Assembly (NCBI RefSeq): GCF_001792775.2
Contig: NZ_MLGE02000002.1
Location: 62,001 to 126,000 of the forward strand
Direction of reading: 5' to 3'
Source: Staphylococcus pseudintermedius
GTDB lineage: Bacteria; Bacillota; Bacilli; Staphylococcales; Staphylococcaceae
DNA length: 64,000 nt
The stretch's first letter is position 1, and every line of letters starts with the position of its first letter. A model generated the notes under the pieces. That model saw nothing but the letters and a program-made list of their open reading frames with translations, had not been told where the DNA came from and ran no database searches. This document shows positions 27,931 through 37,724 of this stretch, in pieces. The position numbers and the translations under genes are program-made.

Positions 27931-28599
27931 TTATGACTCGTCACTATTCCGCGCTTTTGAGGATGGCTCTGAGCGCTGTTGTGGCGCAGTATTCCTTTCA
28001 GCTGTTGGACGTTCGTTTGACTCCGATTGACCTGTCTGTGTTCCTTGAGATGTACGTTGCTCGGCTGAAGGTTTGGATTGTGTCGTTTTCGGTTCTTCTG
28101 TCGTTGCCTCTTCCGTTGTACGTTCCTTTTCCGTTGCTTTATTATCGCTGTCGTCCTTCTCTTCTTCCGTTTTCGACTTCGATTTTCGAGCTTCTGCTTC
28201 TTTTTCTCTTTGTTGTTGTTGCTGCTGTTGTTGACGTTGCCATTCGAGTTGCGCTTGTCGTTCGGCTTCTATTTCTGCTTGGCGTGCCGCTTCAATTGAC
28301 CGTTCTTGTTCAGCTTGAGCCGCTTCAATGCTTCGTTCTTTTTCTCGTGCTTCGCGTTCTTTTCGCGCTTTCTCTTTTTTAATCTCTGCGTCACGCTTTT
28401 CCTTTTGTTCTTCAATTGACTTCTCTTTTAAACGTTCATTCCCTCTATGCGATTGATCGACAAATGAAAAAATGGCAAAGACGAGTCCCCCGAGCAATAA
28501 CAGTATGACAATGACACTTAAAAAGCCAAGTAAACGTCTCTTTTTTTTATCAGGTTTCACATTGCGGCTGCCTTGCTCATTTGGTTTTGGTGCTGACAT
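27931..28599 (-). CDS. Single-pass membrane protein with charged coiled coil
   Basis: A 222-residue protein. A basic N-terminus (PDKKKRRLLGF) leads into one membrane helix (about residues 24-48). A long E/K/R/Q-rich coiled-coil segment with a poly-Q run follows, then a low-complexity S/T/E tail. The topology suggests an extracytoplasmic coiled coil, with no recognised domain. The ATG at 28599 has GAGAGGGAA upstream; an earlier in-frame codon at 28644 lacks one. Antisense long ORFs here come from the low-complexity sequence. Confidence 0.7.
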   Translation of the reverse strand: MSAPKPNEQGSRNVKPDKKKRRLLGFLSVIVILLLLGGLVFAIFSFVDQSHRGNERLKEKSIEEQKEKRDAEIKKEKARKEREAREKERSIEAAQAEQERSIEAARQAEIEAERQAQLEWQRQQQQQQQQREKEAEARKSKSKTEEEKDDSDNKATEKERTTEEATTEEPKTTQSKPSAEQRTSQGTQTGQSESNERPTAERNTAPQQRSEPSSKARNSDES

Positions 28600-28996
28600 T
28601 GCATTCCCTCTCTTTATAAATTGATGACAATATATTTTATTCAATCATATTTCATTATGAATTCAAAACTTAACGCACGCATTTTACCGAAATTAATAAA
28701 ATGAGTTAGCTTTTAGTATACTGGAATTTCAATTAATGTAAATGACACAATCATCTAATTATCACATGGATACCCTCTCTTTCTGTCTATTATGTCGGAC
28801 ATAGCTATGGCATATAACCATTTAACTTTGTACTATTCATCTTATTATTTACCCGTTTATATCTCTTGAAATCATTCATACAGAAACCATTTTAAAATAC
28901 GTGTTTCTAGTTCTAGTTAAGTCTGACACGTTCTTAAGTTTAATTTGTAAAAATAAAGGAATGTATGTACTAAGACAAATGTAAAGGAGAGTCAAA

Positions 28997-29098
28997 ATGA
29001 AAAGAATTGTTAATATGCTCATTCGTTTCATTGTTTATCGTGTAATTGGCAAGTTCATCACTCAAAAAATGAATGACCGTCAACGTAAAAATAAATAA
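28997..29098 (+). CDS. Short 33-codon ORF with strong ribosome site
   Basis: Encodes a basic, partly hydrophobic peptide beginning MKRIVNMLIRFIVYRVIGKF and ending in a lysine/arginine/asparagine-rich tail. AAAGGAGA is seven bases ahead of the ATG. It could be an amphipathic membrane-active or regulatory peptide; no homologue is recalled. The preceding 28645-28996 is AT-rich and otherwise shows nothing recognised. It lies upstream of the sRNA candidate. Confidence 0.5.
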   Translation: MKRIVNMLIRFIVYRVIGKFITQKMNDRQRKNK

Positions 29099-29167
29099 CT
29101 TTTTACACGAGTCATTTTTATAAGTCACTTTGAAGCCACTAACGAAGACAATGTTGATTCCCTAACA

Positions 29168-29293
29168 TAAATAAAGAGATCTGAATGCTGCATCATCCAG
29201 ATCTCTACTAAAGGGAGTCAAAAATACCTTCGTCGTATATATTTAAGGGGTATACTGAATTTAATTAAGAGATGTATTAATTATCGAAGGTAT
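29168..29293 (-). ncRNA. Candidate trans-acting sRNA with UCCC motif
   Basis: Minus-strand unit: a TATAAT (29298-29303), then a 5' stem ATACCTTCG/CGAAGGTAT with an AU-rich loop, a single-stranded TTTTTGACTCCCTTTAG, and a terminator (AGAGATCTG/CAGATCTCT then TTTATTTAT). No protein ORF fits it. The UCCC-rich middle resembles the C-rich Rsa sRNAs of S. aureus (RsaE/RsaH class); identity with a known RNA is unverified. The -35 is weak. Confidence 0.6.
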
Positions 29294-29409
29294 CTCTATT
29301 ATAACGTACTTTGTGAAAAAATAAACAGATTCAAGTCATCGTAAGTGAAGAATTGATGACCATTTATTGACAATACTATGAACTCATATAAAGTAAAGGA
29401 GCGAAGCCT

Positions 29410-30312
29410 ATGAAACGCTATTTAATTACAGGTGGCACTGGTATGGTGGGACGTGCTTTAGTTGAACAACTTACACGTTCTAATGAAGCGATAATTTATA
29501 TCCTGACAAGAAGTGATCAAACTTCACAACAACAACATGTACATTATATTAATTGGAGCAAGGACGGTTGGGAGGAAGAAGTCCCTCACATTGACATAGT
29601 TATTAATTTGGCAGGTGCTACATTGAACAAACGTTGGACAACGCAACATCAACAAATTATGATGACAAGTCGTATTCAAGCGACACGTGCGCTATTTGAC
29701 TTATTTAAACTACGTGAACAAACACCTGATGTCCTATTTAACGCCAGTGCTATGGGGTATTACCCGCCATCAAAAACGGCTGTGTATACTGAATCATATC
29801 AAACGACACCTCATGATTTATTATCAGAAATCGTGTATCAGTGGGAAAGACAAGCGACACTGTTTGAACAACTTGGCACACGAGTCATTTGCGGACGTTT
29901 TGGACTGATTCTCTCTCGTGACGGCGGCGCACTTCCAATGATGGCACTGCCTTATCGTTTCTTTGTAGGTGGCCGTGTGGGTAATGGCCGTCAATGGTAT
30001 TCATGGATTCATTTAGCAGATTTAGTACGTGCCATTCAATTTCTCATTCAGTCTCCCAAAGCTTCTGGCCCGTATAATTTATCAGCACCAGTACCCGAAA
30101 CTCAACATCAATTCGGCAAAGTTTTAGGAAGCGTCATGCATCGACCACATTACACTTGGGTACCTGCATTGATATTACGTCTTGTGCTTGGCAAAATGTC
30201 AACGCTCATACTCGATACACAATACATGGTACCACAAAAAATATCAGACTTAGGATTTCAATTTGACTATCCGACCTTACCGTTAGCCTTAAAAGATTTA
30301 TATTCGAAATAA
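29410..30312 (+). CDS. TIGR01777-family NAD-dependent epimerase
   Basis: A 300-residue short-chain dehydrogenase-like protein. The dinucleotide motif GGTGMVG is at the N-terminus, the catalytic-type YYP ([12 protein letters not shown]) in the middle, and the family segment [12 protein letters not shown] plus [14 protein letters not shown] nearer the end. The staphylococcal homologue is sometimes named a SulA-like cell division inhibitor; that function is not supported by sequence. AAAGGAGCGA precedes the ATG. Terminator follows. Confidence 0.85.
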   Translation: MKRYLITGGTGMVGRALVEQLTRSNEAIIYILTRSDQTSQQQHVHYINWSKDGWEEEVPHIDIVINLAGATLNKRWTTQHQQIMMTSRIQATRALFDLFKLREQTPDVLFNASAMGYYPPSKTAVYTESYQTTPHDLLSEIVYQWERQATLFEQLGTRVICGRFGLILSRDGGALPMMALPYRFFVGGRVGNGRQWYSWIHLADLVRAIQFLIQSPKASGPYNLSAPVPETQHQFGKVLGSVMHRPHYTWVPALILRLVLGKMSTLILDTQYMVPQKISDLGFQFDYPTLPLALKDLYSK

Positions 30313-30316
30313 AAAC

Positions 30317-30378
30317 CACTATAGATGACTCGAAATGTTGTTGATTTTACAACCATTCGAGTCATCTTTTTAGTGGCC
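30317..30378 (+). terminator. Terminator of the epimerase gene
   Basis: AGATGACTCGAA and TTCGAGTCATCT form a 12-bp stem followed by TTTTT, enclosed by an outer CCACTA/TAGTGG pairing. Confidence 0.88.
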
Positions 30379-30477
30379 TATAGGGGGACATAGAAAATTT
30401 TTAGCCATAATCCATTCATAGATTGATATTTCATTAACGGCTATAAAGCAGTCAGAAAATAAGGGTGAATGGGATAA

Positions 30478-30893
30478 TTGATACTATTGTTTTTTGATTT
30501 CATAATTTTACCCTTAGTTTTACTGTATTTGATATAAGCTTGCCCAGAAGGCTGAGACGCCTGAGGGATACAGTTGAAAACAAAATGATGTCTTTTAATT
30601 TTGAGTGTGGCCGCTGTTCAACGCAGTAGCTGTCTGACTTCTCAATGCGCATACTTTTAAGAAGTCGAGTTAGTCATGCGGGGGCAATACGACAAAATCT
30701 TTGTGACACATGAGCTTTCTGTATTGCTCCAAAAATCTAATTCTGCATCGATCAAGTGTTTATTTCAATCAAGTCAAGTTGAAGGGCCAGTACCTAGAAC
30801 GCGAAGCCATGAGGGCAATCAAAAGCCACAAATCATAGGGCGGGCAAGTTTAACAAAAATATTGCATCAATAGCATCAAAAATTTTTATGTCG
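30478..30893 (+). repeat. Dispersed intergenic repeat, copy R1 (long form)
   Basis: A 416-base element whose first 105 bases and last 90 bases match, at about 86% and 80% by eye, the reverse complement of 36200-36440. It has internal complementary arms CTTGCCC/GGGCAAG (30539-30545 and 30842-30848). The 65-codon ORF inside it has no ribosome site and is not a credible gene. It occupies almost all of 30379-30914. Confidence 0.8.
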
Positions 30894-30914
30894 CATGCCC
30901 GTACAATTTTCATC

Positions 30915-31412
30915 TTATTTTAACTGCTTTTGATAGAATACGAGATTGAGCCAGCGTTCAAATTTATAGCCGACCTTTTTCAATGTTCCCATATAGTTGA
31001 AGCCCATTTTTTCATGCAATTTCAAACTTCCTTCATTGCTATCATCAATGCCAGCCACAATCGTTTGATAACCATTCGCTGTTGCATCTTCAATCACTAC
31101 TGTTAATAACTGAGACGCCACACCTTGTCTTCTTGCATCGGGGCTAACATAGATGGAATGTTCAATGGTATATTGATAGGCAGGCCAATTCCTAAAAGGA
31201 CCATAAGTCGCAAAACCTAGCACTGTCCCTTCATTTTCATAAACAAAAACCGGATAACCGTCACGTTGCTTTTCTGCTAGCCATTGACGTCGTTCTTCAA
31301 TATGCGTGGGTTCATATGTATAAACTGTTGCAGTATGCAAAATGGCGTGATTATAGATTGCCATAATTGCTTCTAAATCATTCAGTGTCGCTCGTCTAAC
31401 ATGTTGCTTCAT
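30915..31412 (-). CDS. GNAT acetyltransferase, phosphinothricin acetyltransferase-like
   Basis: A 165-residue protein. The family pattern is visible: VRRATLNDLEAIMAIYN, ERRQWLAEKQRDGYPVFV, the acetyl-CoA loop ARRQGVASQLL, and LHEKMGFNYMGTLKKVGYKF. Similar proteins acetylate methionine sulfone/sulfoximine or phosphinothricin; the natural substrate is not clear. The ATG at 31412 is seven bases from GGAGG; a more distal in-frame codon at 31460 overlaps the clpP terminator. Confidence 0.85.
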   Translation of the reverse strand: MKQHVRRATLNDLEAIMAIYNHAILHTATVYTYEPTHIEERRQWLAEKQRDGYPVFVYENEGTVLGFATYGPFRNWPAYQYTIEHSIYVSPDARRQGVASQLLTVVIEDATANGYQTIVAGIDDSNEGSLKLHEKMGFNYMGTLKKVGYKFERWLNLVFYQKQLK

Positions 31413-31457
31413 CGTCAATCCTCCATTAATACGCACTTTCAAACCCTTCCGATATAG

Positions 31458-31489
31458 CAAAAAAGGGATGAAACTGTTGTCTCACCCCA
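31458..31489 (-). terminator. Terminator of clpP
   Basis: GGGGTGAGA and TTTCATCCC pair imperfectly on the minus strand and run into TTTTTT. Confidence 0.75.
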
Positions 31490-31508
31490 CATTTATCGCA
31501 TCACTTTA

Positions 31509-32096
31509 TTAAGCTTTTTCAGGCTCCATTACTTCGTCGATTAAACCGTATTCTTTTGCTTCTTGAGCAGTTAAGAAATTGTCACGGTCTGTATCTTTTT
31601 CAATTTTTTCAATAGGTTGACCTGTACGTTCTGACAAAATTTTATTTAATCTTTCACGTGTTCTTAAAATGTGTTTCGCTGCGATTTCGATTTCAGTCGC
31701 TTGACCTTGTGCACCGCCAAGTGGTTGGTGAATCATCACTTCTGCGTTTGGTAATGCGAAACGTTTACCTTTTGCACCTGCAGCTAATAAGAATGAGCCC
31801 ATAGATGCTGCCATACCGATACAAATTGTTTGTACATCTGGTTTAATATGTTGAATTGTATCGTAAATCGCAAAACCAGCTGTTACACTACCACCAGGTG
31901 AATTAATATATAAATAAATATCTTTCTCCGCGTCTTGTGCTTGTAAGAATAATAATTGTGATACGATTGAGTTTGCTACGTTATCATCAATCGCTGAACC
32001 TAACATGATGATACGGTCTTTCAATAAACGTGAGTAAATATCGTATGCACGCTCACCGCGGTTTGTCGTTTCAATAACTGTAGGAATTAAATTCAT
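31509..32096 (-). CDS. clpP: ATP-dependent Clp protease proteolytic subunit
   Basis: The serine protease core of ClpXP/ClpCP. At 195 residues it has the normal length, with catalytic S98 (MAASMGS), H123 (MIHQPLG) and D172 region (TDRDNF). AGGAGG precedes the ATG. A CtsR box overlaps its promoter -35. Central to stress tolerance and virulence regulation in staphylococci. Confidence 0.98.
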   Translation of the reverse strand: MNLIPTVIETTNRGERAYDIYSRLLKDRIIMLGSAIDDNVANSIVSQLLFLQAQDAEKDIYLYINSPGGSVTAGFAIYDTIQHIKPDVQTICIGMAASMGSFLLAAGAKGKRFALPNAEVMIHQPLGGAQGQATEIEIAAKHILRTRERLNKILSERTGQPIEKIEKDTDRDNFLTAQEAKEYGLIDEVMEPEKA

Positions 32097-32131
32097 TTGA
32101 TGATTCCTCCTAAATTTATTAATTTGTTTCT

Positions 32132-32160
32132 ATTCTAACCCAAAAGTCAAAAATGGTCAA
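32132..32160 (-). promoter_or_regulatory. Sigma-A promoter of clpP
   Basis: TTGACC and TAGAAT are separated by 17 bases on the minus strand, about 36 bases before the start codon. Confidence 0.75.
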
Positions 32161-32161
32161 A
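32145..32161. promoter_or_regulatory. CtsR operator
   Basis: AGTCAAA-AAT-GGTCAAA matches the CtsR heptad repeat consensus (A/GGTCAAA-NAN-A/GGTCAAA). It overlaps the clpP -35, consistent with heat-relieved repression. Confidence 0.88.
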
Positions 32162-32247
32162 AACAACGCACTCATAGACAAATTTTTGCTAGGAGTTGAC
32201 CCTCGCATGCCCGAAAGGTACAATGGTGAATAGACTTAAGCAATTAA

Positions 32248-32319
32248 CCCCTCGTAGTGTAATGGATAACACATAAGATTCCGGTTCTTACAATAGAGGT
32301 TCGATTCCTCTCGAGGGGG
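32248..32319 (+). tRNA. tRNA-Arg (anticodon CCG)
   Basis: Cloverleaf read by eye: acceptor CCCCTCG pairs with CGAGGGG, an anticodon stem TAAGA/TCTTA encloses TTCCGGT with anticodon CCG, and the T arm AGAGG-TTCGATT-CCTCT is complete. CCA is not encoded. It lies just upstream of relic DNA. Confidence 0.93.
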
Positions 32320-33171
32320 TTCATACCATTCAATAACACACTTTTTAAAATTAAGAATCCCATAACGGCGGGGTTCTTTTTGTTTTGCTAGTCAATAGCG
32401 CGCTAGATGACGAACATTTCAAGGACTTTCATTCATCTATTCCCGATTCAGTCGTCACTGTAACCTTTACGTTGTTGATAATGGTTACGGCGATCTAGCC
32501 TTAAAATTAACATTCACTCAACCGCACTAACATCAATACGGTCATGAGAATTAGTACTACAAAAGTCGCTCAAAAGCATTGTAAATTTATGTCCTTACTA
32601 TGATAACACGATAAATCATTATCGTATAACTCGTTTACATTAATACGGATATTCCCTCTACTGGCAAGTTCATGAGCGATTTTCCTTACTGAGATACTAT
32701 AGCTAGGAAACTTATTCTATTTGCCGGTGCGTACGCTTACAATGGTCTTTAAATACCGTTTTTTGTCTTTGCATCTGAAGGATTAACTTCAACACCCATT
32801 TCTTTAGCAACTTTTTAATTTTATTGATATCAAACATAGAAAATCCCTCTTACTCAACAATTCTTGCTTTATTATACACTATGCAACTTGTGTCATATAC
32901 ACAGATTTGCTTCTCTGTTCTTACATCCCCTATATTCATAAACACATCTTTAAATTTTTGATTTGTTGATAGCAGTGTTGCGATGATAACTTAAGCTTCA
33001 ACGTATAGCATATACATATTCATGATTTGACATCTACGTTTTATTTTATACTTATCAAAAACAAAGATGACTTCTTTCTCCATCACTCTAACGAATCCCC
33101 CTAATTCATCTTCTTCTGATGGTCTATCTAAATTCACTCATTCAACAATACATCAATTTCTGCATTAAAAT
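32320..33171. other. Non-coding relic DNA downstream of tRNA-Arg
   Basis: About 850 bases without an intact gene. It contains a frameshifted short gene remnant (32749-32837), and scattered short stop-rich frames. tRNA genes are common integration sites, so an old mobile element is a reasonable inference, but I found no second copy of the tRNA 3' end. Confidence 0.5.
32749..32837 (-). pseudogene. Frameshifted remnant of a small gene
   Basis: AGAGGG precedes an ATG at 32837. The frame reads MFDINKIKK and then a plausible protein continues one base out of frame (VAKEMGVEVNPSDAKTKNG) to a stop. A one-base loss in an A run explains it. I do not recognise the family. Confidence 0.5.
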
Positions 33172-33209
33172 AAGCATCTTTAAACCTTTTTAGAGGTCTA
33201 AGATGCTTG
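33172..33209 (-). terminator. Terminator of whiA operon
   Basis: AAGCATCTTAGACCT and AGGTTTAAAGATGCTT pair on the minus strand, with T-rich sequence after. Confidence 0.75.
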
Positions 33210-33227
33210 TTATCAACAGGACTATAT

Positions 33228-34172
33228 TTACACTTCAAATGGTTCTCCACTTCTAATTTTATCAGCCATTTCATTCAGTTTTCTCAAACGATGATTAATG
33301 CCTGATTTAGAAATGGTACCAGTGCTCACCATTTCACCTAATTCTTTTAGCGAGACATCTTGGTGCTCAATACGCAATCTCGCAACTTCTCTTAATCGAT
33401 CTGGCAAGTTATCAATGCCGATTTCTTGATCAATCAATTGAATACTTTCCACTTGTTTCATAGCCGCACTGACTGTCTTATTTAAATTTGCCGTCTCACA
33501 ATTAACGAGACGATTAACTGAATTCCGCATATCTCGGACAATTCTCACATCTTCAAACTTTAGTAACGCTTGATAGCCACCAATCAAACTTAAAAATTCA
33601 GCAATTCGCTCAGCTTCTTTGAGATATGTAATCCATCCCTTTTTACGTTCTAAACTTTTTGCATTTAATTCATACGTATTCATCAATTGTGTCAAACCAG
33701 TTGAATGACCTTCATAGAGCGAGAAAATTTCTAAATGATATGAAGACGTTTCTGGATTGTTCACGGAGCCACCTGCTAAAAATGCGCCACGTAAATAACT
33801 CCGTCTCATTTCGTCATCTTTTACCATTTCAGGATCGATATCATGGCTGAACATGCCGTTTTTCAAAATCCCAAGTTCATCTAAAATTTCCTTCGTCTTC
33901 ATTTTTATTCGACAAATATAAATATTGTTTTTCTTCAACTTCATTTTTTTGCGTACTAATATTTCAACTTCAACTTTAAACACAAATTTAATCAGTGAAT
34001 AAATACGTCGCGCCGTCGTTGCATTTTCCGTTTGGATATTAATCACAAATTGTTGGTTAGACAGACTCAAAGCCCCGTTCATTCGAATCAGTGCGCTTAG
34101 TTCTGCCTTAGCGTTCGCATGGTCAACTTCAATTCGTGTCAGTTCATTTTTCATTTCAGATGCAAAGCTCAT
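33228..34172 (-). CDS. whiA: WhiA-family DNA-binding protein
   Basis: A 314-residue protein with an N-terminal LAGLIDADG-like homing-endonuclease fold ([17 protein letters not shown]) and a C-terminal helix-turn-helix ([32 protein letters not shown]). It acts in cell division or chromosome segregation in Firmicutes and is not a nuclease. It follows yvcK by 46 bases, in the conserved rapZ-yvcK-whiA operon. Confidence 0.95.
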   Translation of the reverse strand: MSFASEMKNELTRIEVDHANAKAELSALIRMNGALSLSNQQFVINIQTENATTARRIYSLIKFVFKVEVEILVRKKMKLKKNNIYICRIKMKTKEILDELGILKNGMFSHDIDPEMVKDDEMRRSYLRGAFLAGGSVNNPETSSYHLEIFSLYEGHSTGLTQLMNTYELNAKSLERKKGWITYLKEAERIAEFLSLIGGYQALLKFEDVRIVRDMRNSVNRLVNCETANLNKTVSAAMKQVESIQLIDQEIGIDNLPDRLREVARLRIEHQDVSLKELGEMVSTGTISKSGINHRLRKLNEMADKIRSGEPFEV

Positions 34173-34218
34173 AATGAATCTTTCCCTTTCTATTTACTAT
34201 GGTTCAAAATGGCTACAA

Positions 34219-35214
34219 TTAGGATTTGAATTGATCTGGGTCAAACTGAATCGTACTAATTTCTTGTAAGGCAATTTCATAAATCATTTCTGCCAAAACT
34301 TCTGTACGATGGCGCACATAATCATGTTCTGAAACTTCTACAAGATGCTGTCCTGTCACGAGCTGTACACCGAGTTGATTCAATTCATCCTTATTATAAT
34401 ACACAGGCTTTGCGCCCTTTGATTCATATTTTTCAATAATCTGAGGTGAAAATTCTAGTTGATTCGCAATCACAAAATCAAGCACATGATTACCGAGTTG
34501 TTGATGAATGGCATCGATATGATCCATGACTGTGTAATGATCTGTTTCACCCGGTTGCGTCATAATGTTAGAAACATATAATTTTTTCGCGTCACTTTCG
34601 ACTATCGCATTAGCAATGCCTTTGACGCACAAGTTTGAAATCACACTCGTATACAAAGAACCCGGACCTAACACAATCAAATCCGCTTCACGCAATGCTT
34701 CAATTGCTTCGTCCATTGGTTGGACATCTGCAGGCTCTAGAAACACACGCTTAATCTTCTTTTGTTTTCTTGGAATATTAGACTCCCCTGTGACAATTTC
34801 ACCATCTTCCATCTCCGCGTTCAAAGAGACACTCGAAATCGTCGACGGTATAACGCGGCCTTTAATATTTAAAATTTTACTTAATTCTTTCACAGCATGA
34901 CCGAAATCATGAGTAATATTCGTTAAAGCCGCAATCAGCAAGTTCCCCAATGAGTGACCGCTAATTTGATCTTCTTTAAATCGATATTGAAACAGTTGCT
35001 CAAGTGTCGGTTCTACATCACTTAAAGCAGCCAATACGTTACGTACATCTCCTGGCGCCGGAATATCCATCTCATCTCTGATTTTCCCCGTGCTGCCACC
35101 GTCATCTGCTACTGTCACAATTGCTGTAATATCTATCGGAAAAGTTTTTAATCCTCTTGCCAAAACGGATAAACCAGTACCTCCACCAATCAGTACTAAT
35201 TTAAGTTGTTTCAT
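34219..35214 (-). CDS. yvcK: Gluconeogenesis factor YvcK (CofD-like)
   Basis: A 331-residue UDP-GlcNAc-sensing protein of the CofD-like family involved in cell shape and gluconeogenic growth. N-terminal VLIGGGTGLSVLARG and the VTVADDGGSTGKIRDE block are diagnostic. The ATG at 35214 overlaps the rapZ stop (TAAAATG); an in-frame GTG at 35226 lacks a ribosome site. Homologues begin with the same MKQ. Confidence 0.95.
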   Translation of the reverse strand: MKQLKLVLIGGGTGLSVLARGLKTFPIDITAIVTVADDGGSTGKIRDEMDIPAPGDVRNVLAALSDVEPTLEQLFQYRFKEDQISGHSLGNLLIAALTNITHDFGHAVKELSKILNIKGRVIPSTISSVSLNAEMEDGEIVTGESNIPRKQKKIKRVFLEPADVQPMDEAIEALREADLIVLGPGSLYTSVISNLCVKGIANAIVESDAKKLYVSNIMTQPGETDHYTVMDHIDAIHQQLGNHVLDFVIANQLEFSPQIIEKYESKGAKPVYYNKDELNQLGVQLVTGQHLVEVSEHDYVRHRTEVLAEMIYEIALQEISTIQFDPDQFKS

Positions 35215-35215
35215 T

Positions 35216-36124
35216 TTACTCGCCACTTTCTATATGCGCATCACGATGATGAACATACACATTATAATCATAAATTTGCTTTAGTTCTTCAGCTAAACGT
35301 TGTGCTAGTGCGACTGAGCGATGCTGACCACCCGTACACCCAATTGCGATAACGAGTTGCGATTTGCCTTCTTTTTTATAACCGGGAATCATAAATAACA
35401 ATAAATCTAATAGTTTTTCATAAAATGTATTCGTTTCTTTCCACTTCATCACATATTTATAAACATCTTCATCCATACCTGTGAGTGGTCGCAATTCAGG
35501 CACATAGTATGGGTTCGGTAAAAAGCGGACATCAAATACTAAATCTGCATCGATTTGAATGCCATGCTTGAAACCAAAACTAGAAACATTGATTGTAAAT
35601 GTTGATTTATTTTCTTTGTTAAAATATTCATAAACACGTTTTCTCAAGGCTTTAGGTGATAACGTTGTTGTATCTAAAGTGTAATTCGCCAAACTTCTGA
35701 TTTCTGCTAGTAATTTACGTTCTTCATTGATGGCTTTGACGAGCGGTAACTCGGTATGTTCTTGTAGAGGATGTTTACGACGTGTTTCTTTATAGCGTGA
35801 AATGAGCTTTTCAGTATCTGCATCAACGAATAGCACATCGACAATAACATCTTTGCGACTTTGTACTGCATCGATTTCACGTACTAAATATTGGAAAAAT
35901 TCGCGTCCTCTCAAGTCAATCCCTACAGCAACTTTTTGCATCGACGGATTACCTTGTTCCATTAACTCTACAAATTTCGGAAGTAAAATCGGCGGTAAGT
36001 TGTCGACACAGAAATAGCCTAAGTCTTCTAAACTTTGAATGACTAATGATTTCCCTGCACCAGATAGGCCTGTGACAACAAGGAGTTCACTTTTTACGAT
36101 TTCATTATTTTCTTCATGTTGCAT
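35216..36124 (-). CDS. rapZ: RNase adapter / nucleotide-binding protein RapZ
   Basis: A 302-residue P-loop protein. Walker A is GLSGAGKS near the N-terminus, and the C-terminal FGCTGG-type block is [13 protein letters not shown] with HRD after it. In E. coli RapZ directs RNase E to GlmZ; in Firmicutes it binds nucleotides and probably controls cell-envelope metabolism. GGTGG precedes the ATG at 36124; the in-frame codon at 36145 is less likely. Confidence 0.94.
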   Translation of the reverse strand: MQHEENNEIVKSELLVVTGLSGAGKSLVIQSLEDLGYFCVDNLPPILLPKFVELMEQGNPSMQKVAVGIDLRGREFFQYLVREIDAVQSRKDVIVDVLFVDADTEKLISRYKETRRKHPLQEHTELPLVKAINEERKLLAEIRSLANYTLDTTTLSPKALRKRVYEYFNKENKSTFTINVSSFGFKHGIQIDADLVFDVRFLPNPYYVPELRPLTGMDEDVYKYVMKWKETNTFYEKLLDLLLFMIPGYKKEGKSQLVIAIGCTGGQHRSVALAQRLAEELKQIYDYNVYVHHRDAHIESGE

Positions 36125-36199
36125 TATTAACCACCATCCAATCATATTCTCTATTAGTTTACATGAAAACAGTCTAAAGTTATAGAGGGATGGATATAG

Positions 36200-36440
36200 G
36201 ACATCAAAATTTTGATGCTACTGATGGATAAAGCATTTGTTTAACTTGCCCTCCTCCTTTGGTTTGGGTTTGTGGTTTTTGAGTGCCATCGTGACTTCTC
36301 TTTTGCTAGAGGCTGGCTCTACAACTCAACTCGGCTTGCTTTCAACTTTATCCCTTAGGCATCTTAGCCTTCTAGGCAATCTTACATCAAATATAGAAAA
36401 ACTGAGAGCAAGATTATGAAATCAAAAAACAATAGCGTCA
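36200..36440 (-). repeat. Dispersed intergenic repeat, copy R2 (short form)
   Basis: On the minus strand this 241-base element matches both ends of R1 at 30478-30893, lacking about 175 internal bases. It ends in the palindrome CATCAAAATTTTGATG. It is inverted relative to R1. The rest of the 36125-36668 gap is AT-rich with nothing recognised. Confidence 0.8.
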
Positions 36441-36668
36441 TTTTTTTGTCCAATTTAACCTCTACTTAGAAACAATTCATATATTCATGATTATTAGAAG
36501 AGAGAGGAAGTGAATCTCGTAACGCCTATGTTTTTGAAATCATTGCGTTATCACATGAACATTGACCACTTATCCTATTTCCAATTGTGGTTCATGCATA
36601 CGCGATGAAATTCAATCAATAAAATTTTCAAGAATAATTCAATATCACAGACATTCCTTTAAATGCTA

Positions 36669-36705
36669 TAAAAAAAGAACTGGAAACGGGGTCCCAGCTC
36701 CTGTT
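36669..36705 (-). terminator. Terminator of trxB
   Basis: GAGCTGG and CCAGTTC pair on the minus strand and lead into TTTTTTT. Confidence 0.85.
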
Positions 36706-36729
36706 GATTCAATGTCAAGTGTTTAAAAA

Positions 36730-37710
<981 letters not shown>

Positions 37711-37724
37711 TCATGGACTCAAAT

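Noticed and set aside
27933..28382. Long leucine/phenylalanine-rich ORFs antisense to the coiled-coil gene
   Set aside because: They are the mirror of low-complexity glutamate/lysine codons in the minus-strand gene, with no ribosome site.
30676..30873. 65-codon ORF inside repeat R1
   Set aside because: No ribosome site. A short stretch of the same frame occurs in R2, but the reading frame is not preserved over the element.
36237..36419. 60-codon plus-strand ORF inside repeat R2
   Set aside because: Falls within the repeat, lacks a ribosome site and has no match to known protein patterns.
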